In this document: piece by piece, positions 43,601-56,100 of the stretch
Layout: each line of letters starts with the position of its first letter
Numbering within the stretch: position 1 is the first letter of the stretch
NCBI GenBank assembly: GCA_021186555.1
Contig: JAJKFL010000427.1
Span: 24,539,238 to 24,603,237, forward strand
Length of the DNA: 64,000 nucleotides
Reading direction: 5' to 3'
DNA from: Reticulitermes speratus
Taxonomy: Eukaryota > Arthropoda > Insecta > Blattodea > Rhinotermitidae
Made by a program: the position numbers and the translations under genes
Notes under the pieces: model-generated
What the model was told of the DNA's origin: nothing
The model's database searches: none
What the model saw: only the letters and a program-made list of their open reading frames with translations

Positions 43601-46600
43601 GAGCAAAGGAGGCCCCTCTCCGCTGTATACGGTTTTGTTTTTGAGCCTGCAACAAGCCAGACACAAATTCCATCACACAATTCAGCACATGACAGGACCA
43701 CACAAATAATCTCAAAATCCATCTACCTCACAGATTTAATCAACAGACTCAAGAGTAAGATTTTATTTTACTTTTTTACACATCCTTTGCGCAAAATGCT
43801 ATAAAGAAATCTTAAACCTTTGGCGACTGAATTAAATCCCCAGTGCAATCTGCAAAACTCCAGATTTAAATCACAGGATTTAATTTCTTCACACAAACTT
43901 TTACCACCCCCCCCCCCCCACCACACACACACACACACACACAAAAAATCTCAACAGAGCTGTACAAAAATGACCATAACTGGCTAATCCATATGTTGCG
44001 TTGTTCTGGAATTGAACCCAGCACCCTGCGACCCATATATGGGTCATTTGGCTGTTTAAAAGCTAGTGACAGAAATGAAAAACATAACACTGTACTTTTC
44101 ATGAAGAAACAGCCCACAATACAATACAGTGTATTCTTAACATTGGATGCACTGGAGTGACATGCAAGTAATTAACTGAACGTAGCAAACAAACTGTATC
44201 TGCAACAGCACAGTTTCATGTCAGTCAACATTCAACGAGTTACAAGTTTCATGAACTCATTATACTACAAGCACTGTGGACTGTCACACTGATACTGATA
44301 CGTACATTATCTTCTGCAGCGAAAAGTTCCTCCAACGGGATGTCTGTGACAGGTGGCCGGCCTGGTCCACGGCCTCCCGTTGAGTTTGAACGCCGGAAAG
44401 CAGCTCGTTCTGCAGACTGCAAAGAAACAGCAGTGAGTCATTAAAAGAGAGCCCCCTTTCATCAGCATCATCTTCATTGTTATCATTGCTGTTGTCATCA
44501 CTATCATCATAATCATAATCATCATTTTTAGTATTATTGCCACATCAACACTGTTCATTATGTCAGCACTCACCCCCTGCATTCTGTCAATATGGCATAT
44601 GCACTTCTGTGGTCAAAATTTTGGAGGTAATGTAATACAAAAGCATGTAAGAAGGATTAAACTTCATTCTTCTGAGTTGGTTATTTAAATTTTAGCACAT
44701 GGTTTATGAAGAACATATTATTTGGACAGAAAAAGGTAAGATTATGAAATAAATTCCATTTTGTGGAAAATAAAACAGAAATTATGCAGCATGTCTTAAA
44801 AATGCAGTAAATTTCCTTGTTGCCTAAATATACAAAATTACTTTCTAGGGGTGTCTCTGAACATGCGTTTCACAGGACTTCAAAAGGTTAAAAACCTAAC
44901 CTGGCATCAGACCACTCATCTATATGTCAGTAACAATGTCATTAGAATCAAGAATGCAATCTTCTGGAACGTAATGCCTCCAAAATATTGGTGCCTGATA
45001 TTGAGCTGCACTGAGTGGCACCACAATGTGAGCATCCGATACTGATCTTCACTGAATGACACCATACTGTGAGCACCCAATACTGATTCTTGCTGAGTCA
45101 CACCATAATATGCGCACACACCTAACAAACTTCATGGCATTACACAACAATGCTGGTACCCATCTATGGAACTTCGGGACATCACATCACAATTTTGACA
45201 CCATCTACTAAATGTCATGGTGTCACACCACATTGCTGGCACCATCTACTAAACTTTATGGCACTGCATCAAAATGCTGACACCATCTATTAAAATTTTT
45301 GATCTCACATCACAGATGAGTGGAATATTAAATTTAGCAAAGTGGGAACCCCAAATCTCATATATCATGCTTAATTCATAATTACTTTCAAACTTAATAG
45401 AATGGACACAACTCACACAAATAGTTGTGGTTTATTTAAGTAGTTGCCTGACAAGACTGAATAAAAGCATGAAGAATCAGCCTGTGCCCTTGCTAAGGTC
45501 CAAATCAGGTATGTCAGTGATGCAACCACAAGCTTCGTGTACAGAGGCCAAAGTGCATACACTTACCCGCTGTTGATTTACCAGTGTTAGGATGCCAGTG
45601 TAGCTGTTGGCAAAGAACGTGGGAGTTCCTGTGCGACTGCTATCTCCTGTGCTCTCCACCCCACTGTCACTGCTGGGGCCTTCGCCTGTGGTCGACTGCA
45701 ATGCCGTCACAGTACTCACATCAACACAATGAACGCATCCATCATATGCTCAAACTGACCCTTTTTAAATCTAAACATCCAAACGGCCACAATTCTTAGT
45801 GGCTCGTTACACTTCAGCCTGAATGTACGTGACTTGCTGATTTAACCTTTATCACATGCAGTAGTGACCATATTACAAGACAGACAAATGGAGCTTAACT
45901 GTCACCAGCGGTTAAGTACTTAACCATGAATGAACACTCAAGTCTCCTGGGATATGATATGATGCTATGTTGGTTAAGAGTTACTGACAATTCAGAGGAG
46001 CTTGCAGCCTCTATCTTCCAAGGTCTAAGCAGTCCAACACAAAGCACCTGCCACTCTTCTTGGACTGCTCAGACCCTGAACGTGCGAACACCAAACTCCT
46101 CCAAAATGTCAGCAGCTATTTAGCATTGATTTCAGGCTTCTGCCGTGATGTTGATGAGATCTGCGCTCTTCTGGGATATTACGCAGCTTCGTGTGGTAAT
46201 TATTTACGGACGTTTCGGAACAACGTGTTGGTCCCGCCTTCATGGGTCACGAGTCCAAATAGGAAAATATTCGGACTCTTGACCCATGAAGATGGGACCG
46301 ACACGTTGTCCCGAAACGTCGGTAAACAATTACCACACGATGCCGCATAATATCCCAGAAGAGAGCAGATCTCAGCTATTTATCAGTTGATATGTTGTCA
46401 TATCCCACCATTGTAACATACTCAAATGTTGCAGTTAACAATAAAACTCTTGACTTCAAAAAAAGGCAGAGAATTCCTGGGCTCTCATCTAGCTGTCATG
46501 ACTTACCAGTATTTTTGGTGTAAACTCAGGGTCGGAACGCAGGAACGTGCAGAGGTTAGATATAATCTTGGAATTGGGGCATGGTACTCTCTCCACACAG

Positions 46601-47110
46601 AGATCCATCAGGCGGGCCAAATGATCTGCGGCCAAGGTCTAGAAATACACAGGTAAAAACAGGCAGCTGTAACATCATTACTGCAGTAGCTACTGCTAAA
46701 GAAACACTGCTAGCAGTGAATAATGAAAAAATGTCATGAAGTGTAGGAATAAGGCAATATCTACTCCCAGTGTCATGCACCACACCTCCAAACATGACAA
46801 TCTTCAGAACATACCTGCAACTGTTCATTTTCTTCTTTCTTAATGGATTCCATCAGCGGCTTGATCACAGGGTTCAGTTTCTCTGGGAGACATTTCAACA
46901 TTGTAACTGCACCTGCCAGAGTAGCCTGAGTTCTACAAGCAAACACAGCCACTATCAACATTGAAATATTGGACAGATACAATCAGTCATTAGCATATCA
47001 GTGACCAAATACAACAAAATTCCATTAATCCAACGTCTTTTAATTTAGAAATCCTGATAATCCAGCACTTGAGGATAGTAGTCCCAAGGCTGGAAGTTTT
47101 GCTTTTTGCC

Positions 47111-47148
<38 letters not shown>

Positions 47149-50100
47149 AAAGAAAAAGAAAGAAAGAAAGAAAGAAAGAAGAAGAGCTTCGCCAATGAAA
47201 CAGTCAGATCTCAGGGACATGTTCAGAAAGGCCTCCAGAAGTGCCCATATATCAGTCACTGTGGTATCTTCTGACCCCTTTTCTTCTACTCCATCAGCTT
47301 CTTCAGCAATGCAGACTCCAGAAAACACAGAAGAGGAACCTGATGACCCCAAACCAGAAAATTAAGGAGATATCCAAATGGAATAATCCTCTGATTAGTT
47401 GTACAGCCCAAGTATAGGAGCAGTAACAAAAATTACCTGTAAGAACTTAGGTCAGTACACGTACCATCTGATAATCCAGAATATTCAGTAATTTGGCACC
47501 TGTCCAGTCCCATGCAAGTCGGATTAATGGAATTTTACTGTCCTCTTTCTCCTCAGTACTGGGTACTTTCTGCTCCTGTGGAACCCACTTATTAGTAACT
47601 GGTACTTTCTTCTCCTGTGGAACCCATTTATCAGTATCATGTACTATCTGGTGCTGTGGAACCCATTTATCAGTACCAGGTACTTTCTGCAGCAGTGGAA
47701 ACCATGTCTTGAATCCCACCAGCAGATGAAATTCAATTCACTTCACATCATCATATATCAACCACAATATTATATTATTCCACAAACTGTCTCCCTCTCA
47801 TAAGGTTTACAAATTAAAATGTGGCTTCCTTTTTCCCAGCATGTTTAACATGTAATGGCAATAGCTCTCCAGGCAAATGCACTGAGGAACTGCCAACTAA
47901 CAGCCTGAGGCATGGCACAACCTTAAGCAAACACATGACTCCATTTCAAAGAAAACACACATACCCATGTTACAGACACCAGTCAGGTACAGATGACTGC
48001 GCAAGTAAACAAAACTCAACAAGTATGCTTTCCTACAGAGGGACAAAATACTACAGTGGACTTAATGAGCAACATGAGCTTACGAAATATTGAGTAGCGT
48101 CTGATCAGAGCTGGTTTGTGACACTGCTCCTTGTATGGCCTTCCTGCGTTCTTCCAGACTCTCCAACACTTTGGGTTTGAGCCTGTGGCTTGACAGCAGT
48201 TGCTGGGCAACGGGGCCACTGAGCTGTTGGATCTGCTCCAGTGTCAACACCTGCCAGACACAAGCATGAGAACTGAGTATGACTCTTGTAAGATTCGATG
48301 ATACTGTATCAGACTTGGAATCATATACTTCACTGTCCATTGTCTCATGTTAAAAAATATTAGAGTAATCAACAAAACACTACATTTCAGGGACAGGATT
48401 GGTACCTGTCCTCAGGTCAAAAAAAAAGTTTAAGACCTACTTAGTTGAGCCTGACAGGCAAAGCTACTCTCAACTTTGTGTGCCTGTACCTATCTGGCCG
48501 AAATACATGGGTCTTAACCTACTTTTTAGCTTCAGGACGGGGTCCAATTCCGACCCTAAAATGTAGTGTTTTATTAGTCTTTAATTACAGCAAAACCCGA
48601 ATTTTACACCCCTGCATTTTGCGTCTTTCGCGATTTTATGCATTTTTTGTATGGTCCCGGCCAAACACCCATAAGAACATTTTTGGATTTAATGCCATTT
48701 TTTGGTAGTACCCAAAAAACCATGAAATTGTGTTTTACTGTATCTTTTAACATGAGAGGACAGACAAAATCCATGAAGTAGACGATTCCCAATGAGATTT
48801 CGGGCTCTCACAGCAGCGAATATTAAGGTCACGGTCCTCTGAGATATGATGTCATGTCATTTGATAGAAAGATACTGACATATCAGCGGCACCTGCTGCC
48901 ACCATCTTCAGGGTAGAAAACCTTTCTACCATGACAAGTGAGACAGCAAGTACCTCTGAAACAATGGCACTTACATACCAAATTACAAAGCATCATGTCC
49001 ATGAAAACTGCAATCTCAGGATAACAATACACTACCACAGACTACCAATACAGGATGTCAAAGACAAAATGTTAACAATTGGGCACACTCAGTTTCATTC
49101 AAATAGTTGCATTTCTTGTCAAAGTCAATTGGGCTCGATGCAAAAGCTGTACTGTTACTGTCTTGATTATATTTACTCTATAGCAACTCACTCAGCCTCT
49201 TACACAATGGGTACCAGGTCACTCCCAGGGCAAAATAGCCAGGGCATAGCATTAACCACCCACCCCCATCTAGCGCCAAGATTAAAGAATGAGTAGAGCT
49301 ATACCTCTACTCCCCCTAAGTACCTTCATGGCATGTTATAGGGCGAACTTTACTTTTACCTTTACGTTTACTCTAAGCCCCCCTAAACTGACCCCCCAAG
49401 TTTCTGTCATCTTTAAGGAATGGACTGAATTATGTTAATGCACAATTTTGTCACAGTGTAGTGAAGGAATTATAATGTGCATCCATCACTCCTCTTCATC
49501 TGCCTGTCACTTGTGCCATAATGTCCATAAAATACAAGCAAGATCTTCCATGTCAGAATGTCTCAACACTTGTGGGCCCTGACTAATCTTGTGCACATCT
49601 GCTGGGCCAACCCAGACACACCCAATTCCAGTTTCTTACTTTTTTTTTCACACCAAAACTGAATACATTTCTGTTATGTTCTCTGAATATTGAAATTTTG
49701 TTGTCAGTTCAAAGAATGCAAGTTCAAAAGGTACAGAATTGAGGAGGAGGAGGAGGAGAGGAATGGTTTAGGTGTACCTGTCAAAAGAAGTCATGGCCTG
49801 AATGGGGTGTAACTGCTTCAAAAATGGGAAAATGTGAACTTTCTCAAAACCTGCCCCAGTAATTTCTATTATAGGAATCATCATAGCAGAGAACTGATAC
49901 CACATTAAGCTACACAATAACCACACATGATTAATAAGTGATTTTATCTCCCCATACACAAACAGATGTATGAGAGTTTATGGTACGTATTTTACATTTT
50001 CTTAGTTTCTGCTACAGAACCATAGAAACCAGAGTTCCACTTCAAACTTGGGCTTTAGGTTTCTAGGTACAGGGAAATACATTGTGGTTTCCATTATTTC

Positions 50101-53100
50101 TAGAAAAATTAGCACAAACAGAGAACAGTTCCATAACCTGAACTACATTCCACCCAATCATACAAAATTGTTGTGTTAACCAACACTACTGGGCTAAACA
50201 TCCTAAACATGTTTTCAATCCTACTGGGGTGGGAATTTAAACTTTAAAACATGGTTTATGAAAGACACTGAGTATCATTTGAACAGAAAAATATACAATT
50301 ATAAAATGAACGGCATTCTGTGGAAAATAAAAACAGAATTACGCGGCATGTCTTAAAAATACAGTAAATTTCCTTGATGCCTAAATACATAAAATGAATT
50401 TCTAGGCGTGTTTTCCCCACATGCATTCACGTATGAAAACACAGGTCCTTAAAAAGTTTAGTTAATATTTCCTACCTTTCCGTAGGTTTCAGAATCCAGC
50501 GGTAACTTGTAGTGTTTCAGCATTGCTACAAAATCTCTCGCCTCCTGCAGCAGTCGTGTGAATGACAGAGCTATCTCATCGAAGTATACACACTCGCACA
50601 GACATTGGTGAAGGCGAGTTCTAAGTGCCTCAGGGCACTCCTTAGTTGAGGAATCAGTCCGTGCCCACTCCACAAGGACAAGGCCGGCCACCATTCTCTG
50701 TAGCGCAGATTTGGAGTTAATGTAAGACAACATCAACTTTACATAGATGTCAATTGGGCTTTCTGTCTCAGCAGTGTACACGATACCAGGCGCAGGCTGT
50801 ACAATGTAGCATGACAGCAGACCTTAGAACAGAAAAGTTACTCTAGTAAAAACAAGTTCTGTAAAAATGCCTCTTTTCAGTATACACTGTGGAACTAACC
50901 CAAAATATACGTTAATAATTGTACAATCAATGTAAGGCATCTGAACTGATGACAGTGCCGTGGCAACCTTGGACCGTTAATGGACAAAATTACTCGCTAT
51001 AAAAAACTGTAAACAACTGCTGCAAAGTCTCCAACTGACATGTAATGTTCTAATTTATTTTAACATTCGAACCAATTTTAAACATTATAAAACTATTTGT
51101 ACATTCTGCTGCAATATGTTTTTAAAACTGTCCGTGAACCTGAAGATGGCCTAGCCTACGCCGAAACAAGTCGTTCTATTAAATAAAATAAAAGTTAGTT
51201 GTGTTTAGACTGATATCAACTTTGTATATTATGTAAGATCTCATTAAATTATGTTTTGTGTGATTTAAACCACCAACATTTGCCATTTCCAGCAAATGAC
51301 ACTTCATCCAGAACAGAATAAAAGAAACTATAACAGTGGACAATATTTTAGAGTACATTAAACCACATAAATCCAAGAGATGTTGCAACAGAGGATGCTA
51401 TTACACTTGGCAAGCACAGCCATGACAATCTACACAGAGTACTATATTACCAATAAAACAGAATTCAAAATGTTTGTACCAACAAATAAACTACGGCACT
51501 GGTATTGTACGGACATTACATAACTACATCACAGCACACAATACAGAAACACAAAGAAAAATTTGGCTTGGTACGTCACTATACTGATTATGAGGTTGAC
51601 AGTAAAATGTGTAAATAGATGATAGCAAACACGTCTCTTACTGGACACTGAACTCACCCAGCATCCGACTAGCCATGCAACGAGCACGCATCACATTCTT
51701 TTCCCTCGTTGCAGCTGGAGTTGTTTCACTGCCACCAACATACAATTTGAGCTCAGACTTGGCACCACCATTACTGCTGCCAGCCTCTAAAGCAGGTAAA
51801 GTGCGTGGCTTGCGAACAGACTTCTCACCACAACGATCCTAGGCAAGACACACAAGCAACATCTACTGTACACATATTACTGCTGCCACCCTCTACAGCA
51901 GGTAATGTGCGTGGCTTTTGAACAAACTTCCCACCACACCAATATGGGTAAGATACACAAGCTACAATACTTCTATATACTGTACATACTGGAACATGTT
52001 TGAAAAATCTGTACCGTTGAGTCTTGAAGTTCACGAAACTTTATGTCTGATTTTGACTTTTCACGATCACCCATTTTAATACCACTGATTTGAATTTTCA
52101 TGGCTGCTTTCAACAAATCAGGATGAATGAGACCACACAGTTGGCAAGTCAGCTTCTCTCACCCTCCTGCTATTTGTGCAGATCACTCTCAGCTCAGTCG
52201 AGCTCTGTCTTTCATTAAGTGAGGTTGTCTGCTCTCATGCTTCATGGAATAAGACTCTCCTTCAATCATTTAATGTATTTTATGCTTCCACAAATTGTCT
52301 GCACTTTATTAAAAATAAATTTTCATGTTTTTTATATTTTTTGAGGTTACTTTATATTTTCATGACTTCTTGGAACCGAATCAGTGTTTCACAGTGAAAA
52401 TGAATTCTGATGTTTGTGGCTGTTTTACTGGTCCAAATTACCATAATTGAGAACATTTGGAGTGTACTATAATTATGCCCACTTGTGCATCATTCATTCC
52501 ATCATGTTTCAAACTGATCCATTTCATCTTCATGGATTCTTGCTGCCATTAAATTATCAAAGTTCACAAGAAATATCATTTACATAAGTAGGTGGTTGGG
52601 GAATTATATATTGCATACATTACAAAAACCATATAACTTTAACACAGATAATGCTTAAAATCTAACACTATACTAAGTAGTTTCTATTTACATGCATTTT
52701 GGGGTACTACCTGTCAATTTATGTACTACAAACACTTTTTTAAATTAAGAATGTGAGCTATCCAAAAAAATGTTTTATCAGTCTTCTTGCAATCATGTGT
52801 TCTGTTATCCATTCACCATAAGAATATTAACACATTTCAATGTGAGTGGATAATAACTTAATATAAAAATGTTGCCAATGGACAGTCTTTGTTCCAATTC
52901 TGCCAGCAACTATCTTCTCCACTGATGCTGCAAGACACATGAAAAATAACCTTTTTAGAGCACCATCTGCTGTGATGTCACAAAACTCTGTATCTATGTA
53001 TTCCAAAAAATTCTCAAAATAGCAGTTATTTCCCTAAATATCATTAACCAAGTGGTCCTTGTAATGCAGACACAGTGTGCTTGCTGTGAAGTATGAATTG

Positions 53101-56100
53101 AATTATATAAGATTTAAACAAACTTCAGGCTTGAAGACATCCACTGCTTCAGCAGTAAACAGTTTTGGTGGCAGAACTAGGCATGTCAGTACCTGTAGTG
53201 TTCCAAAGCACTTGAGCATATTGCAGTGATTGACTATGATCCCAGTTCATTACTTACCCTCACAGACTTGCTTTGTATAAGCTGTGAAGGGTCAATGGGA
53301 AGCTTTGCAGGCTGCATAGTTAGGCACAGCCAGGTGCTGACAAATGGACATGCAGCCACTAGGAGATGCTCCAGCTCACTGTTGTGCAACAGGTTGCCCC
53401 AAACCTAGACCAGAACTCACACACATCAATAACCATTTCTGTGGAGCAGAGTCCTGCTTGAATCACTTACTGTCATGACAATGCACAAGATATTTCCCAC
53501 CTGTCATGGAATTTGAAACTTCATTTCCATAATTGATTATCATTCACCAACAAATGCACCAAGATAAGTTTGTCACTAATTACTTTATTAAAGGATTTCC
53601 CCTATACATATTTCGGCAATTTCTATATTGCCATCTTCAGGGGGTCATTTAGGTTTGTACATAGACCAATGTACTTATGTCAATATTGGTTATTACACTT
53701 TCTATGAGATTGTACACAATTGTGTAAAATTGTATAACAGTATTAAAATAGATTATTAAAATTGATAGTAAAATAGTATTAAATTACATTTTGCGATAAA
53801 ATTCGTAAGTACTGGCAGCGTGGTCCGGTATGCTGTTCCTTGTCGGATATCTGTTAAAATATTACATATAATTAGAGTCATAAGGAACAGAATACCGGAC
53901 CACGCTGCCAATAATTACGAATCTTATCACAAAATGTAGTTTAATACTTAATATTGTATTCACCGTGCATCTTGTATAAATTAAAACTGAAATTAAAACC
54001 AACTTGATGCACCTTCACTATTAAAAATTTTAATAGTAGATTAATTAACTCTTAATTAACCCGACATGTTTCGGTAAGGTACCTTACCATCTTCAGGGGT
54101 TTTTACTACATTTAGGTGCATAGACCATATATAAAACATACACAAGATATGATCCCACAAAGTATGTTTTATATATGGTCTACGCAACTAAATGTAGTAA
54201 AAACCCCTGAAGATGGTAAGGTACCTTACCGAAACATGTCGGGTTAATTAAGAGTTAATTAATCTACTATTAAAATTTTTAATAGTGAAGGTGCATCAAG
54301 TTGGTTTTAATTTCAATTTTAATTTATACAATATGCACGGTTTCTCATGCGCTACCAGCAGTTCGCTTCTCATGCTTACTGCGTGGCAGCGGGGCCAGTT
54401 TAGGGGAAATGCGCTGGATCGGACGTGCTGCTGCAAATGGAGACAAGAACCTTCTCCCTTGGCCACCCCGTTCACCAGATCTTACACCGTGCGATTTCTT
54501 TCTTTGGGGGTTCGTTAAAGACAGCATTTATGTACCACCATTGCCCACGTCCATCCATGAAATTCGTGATCGGATAACGCATGCACTGCAGGCCATTACA
54601 GCGGACATGCTACACCGGGTCTGGGATGAGTTTGATTACCGTGTGGATGTGTGTCGTGTGACCCAGGGTGCAAACATTGAAGGATTGTAATTACCAAATG
54701 AGAAACTTGGACAGTTGCCGCTGCTGACGGTGTATGTTGTGCCCATGTAAGGTGAGAAATACATTTTGTATTCACTTTTGATACCGCACCATTCTTTTGT
54801 GTATGCCCTGTACACTCAATTTCAAAGTACACCCAGCCCTGTTTTACACCTTTTTACTTTAACGCCACTTGCCAATTTACACCACTTACTAATTTTTGCA
54901 CTACATAATTTTCAGTTTGATGCTCTTTGGCTGGCCACATGCTATTATGTTAACCCCTTATTTCTGATGGGAATATCATTTTTTATTTATGCCCACTTTT
55001 TCAGAAAAAACACCTAGGGCATAAAGCAATGGATGTGTTTATGTATTTTAATATGTTAAATATCTAGTGATACTGACAATACAAAAATTTGAAAACACAA
55101 TGTATGGCCTCCAGTGACAGAATGTTCAAAGCAAGTTGAAAAATTCATTGACTGGATCAGAAGTTATTAGGACACGGAGCAACACCATGATACCATGAGC
55201 AGTTTTGTATCACTGTCAACAATTTGAGTGTTGCACCAAAATGCTTTTAACGCAAATTTATATCGCTGGCAACAATACAACATACTTAGGTCCTTTAGTG
55301 CCTGATATTTTCGTCCGGTTTTAACCAAATTTGGAGTTGCTCGACAGCTTTGCATAGAAGTCCCCAGTATCAAAGTTCACTGAAATCCATCCAGTGGAAG
55401 CCGCACTGATACATGTGGATGGATGGAGACAGACAAGACGAAGCTAACAGGTGCTCTTCGCAACCAAGCGAATGTAACTAAAAAGGCTACTCGTACCCAC
55501 ACGACAGGACACTGGTGAAATCAGCCTCTGCCAGCAATTTCTCTCTGGCCATCAAGGGCTCCACCAGTCCCTCCACCAAGTTATCACGGTTCCACATAAA
55601 TAATAATAATAAACAAAAAAAACAATGGTAAACATGATGATGCCAAAGCCAATGCCGATGATGGAGATGGTGGTGGTGGTCCTCGATTCTATGTCAGATA
55701 AATACAGGCTCATGGCCACTTTTCTGAGGTCTGGTGCTCCTCCATTAACACTTTCACTGCCAGGTATTTAAATCCCCGAGGTTGTTAAATTGCCAGGGAT
55801 TTATTGAATGTTAAACTAGTGCGTCATATTATAAATTATAAAATATAATTATATATAAAATGCATATATTTTTTCTAGTTGTCAGCTAGGGATTAATAAA
55901 GATGTAAAATATGTTTCCTGAAAGAGCTTATTGTGTGCGTGGCCTATTTAAGGCAAAAGAGCAGAGTAAATTTTAGATCGACTAAAGTCGACACTGGCAA
56001 ATTAAAACGCAAATACTTAAAACGACCATGGTCGACTTTGGCAGTGAAAGTGTTAACATACAGTTGACGCTCTACCTTCTTGTGTGGTGTTTTCACTGTC

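Noticed and set aside
47069..47365. 98-codon plus frame rich in Arg/Glu/Lys
   Set aside because: The first part is a translated GA microsatellite; only the last 50 codons resemble a Tigger tail, so I list it as a relic inside an element.
50476..50796. Alternative shorter exon 6 using the TACAG acceptor at 50797
   Set aside because: It starts in phase 0 while exon 5 ends with one leftover base; the acceptor at 50823 restores the frame and adds LLSCYIVQ, which fits the family.
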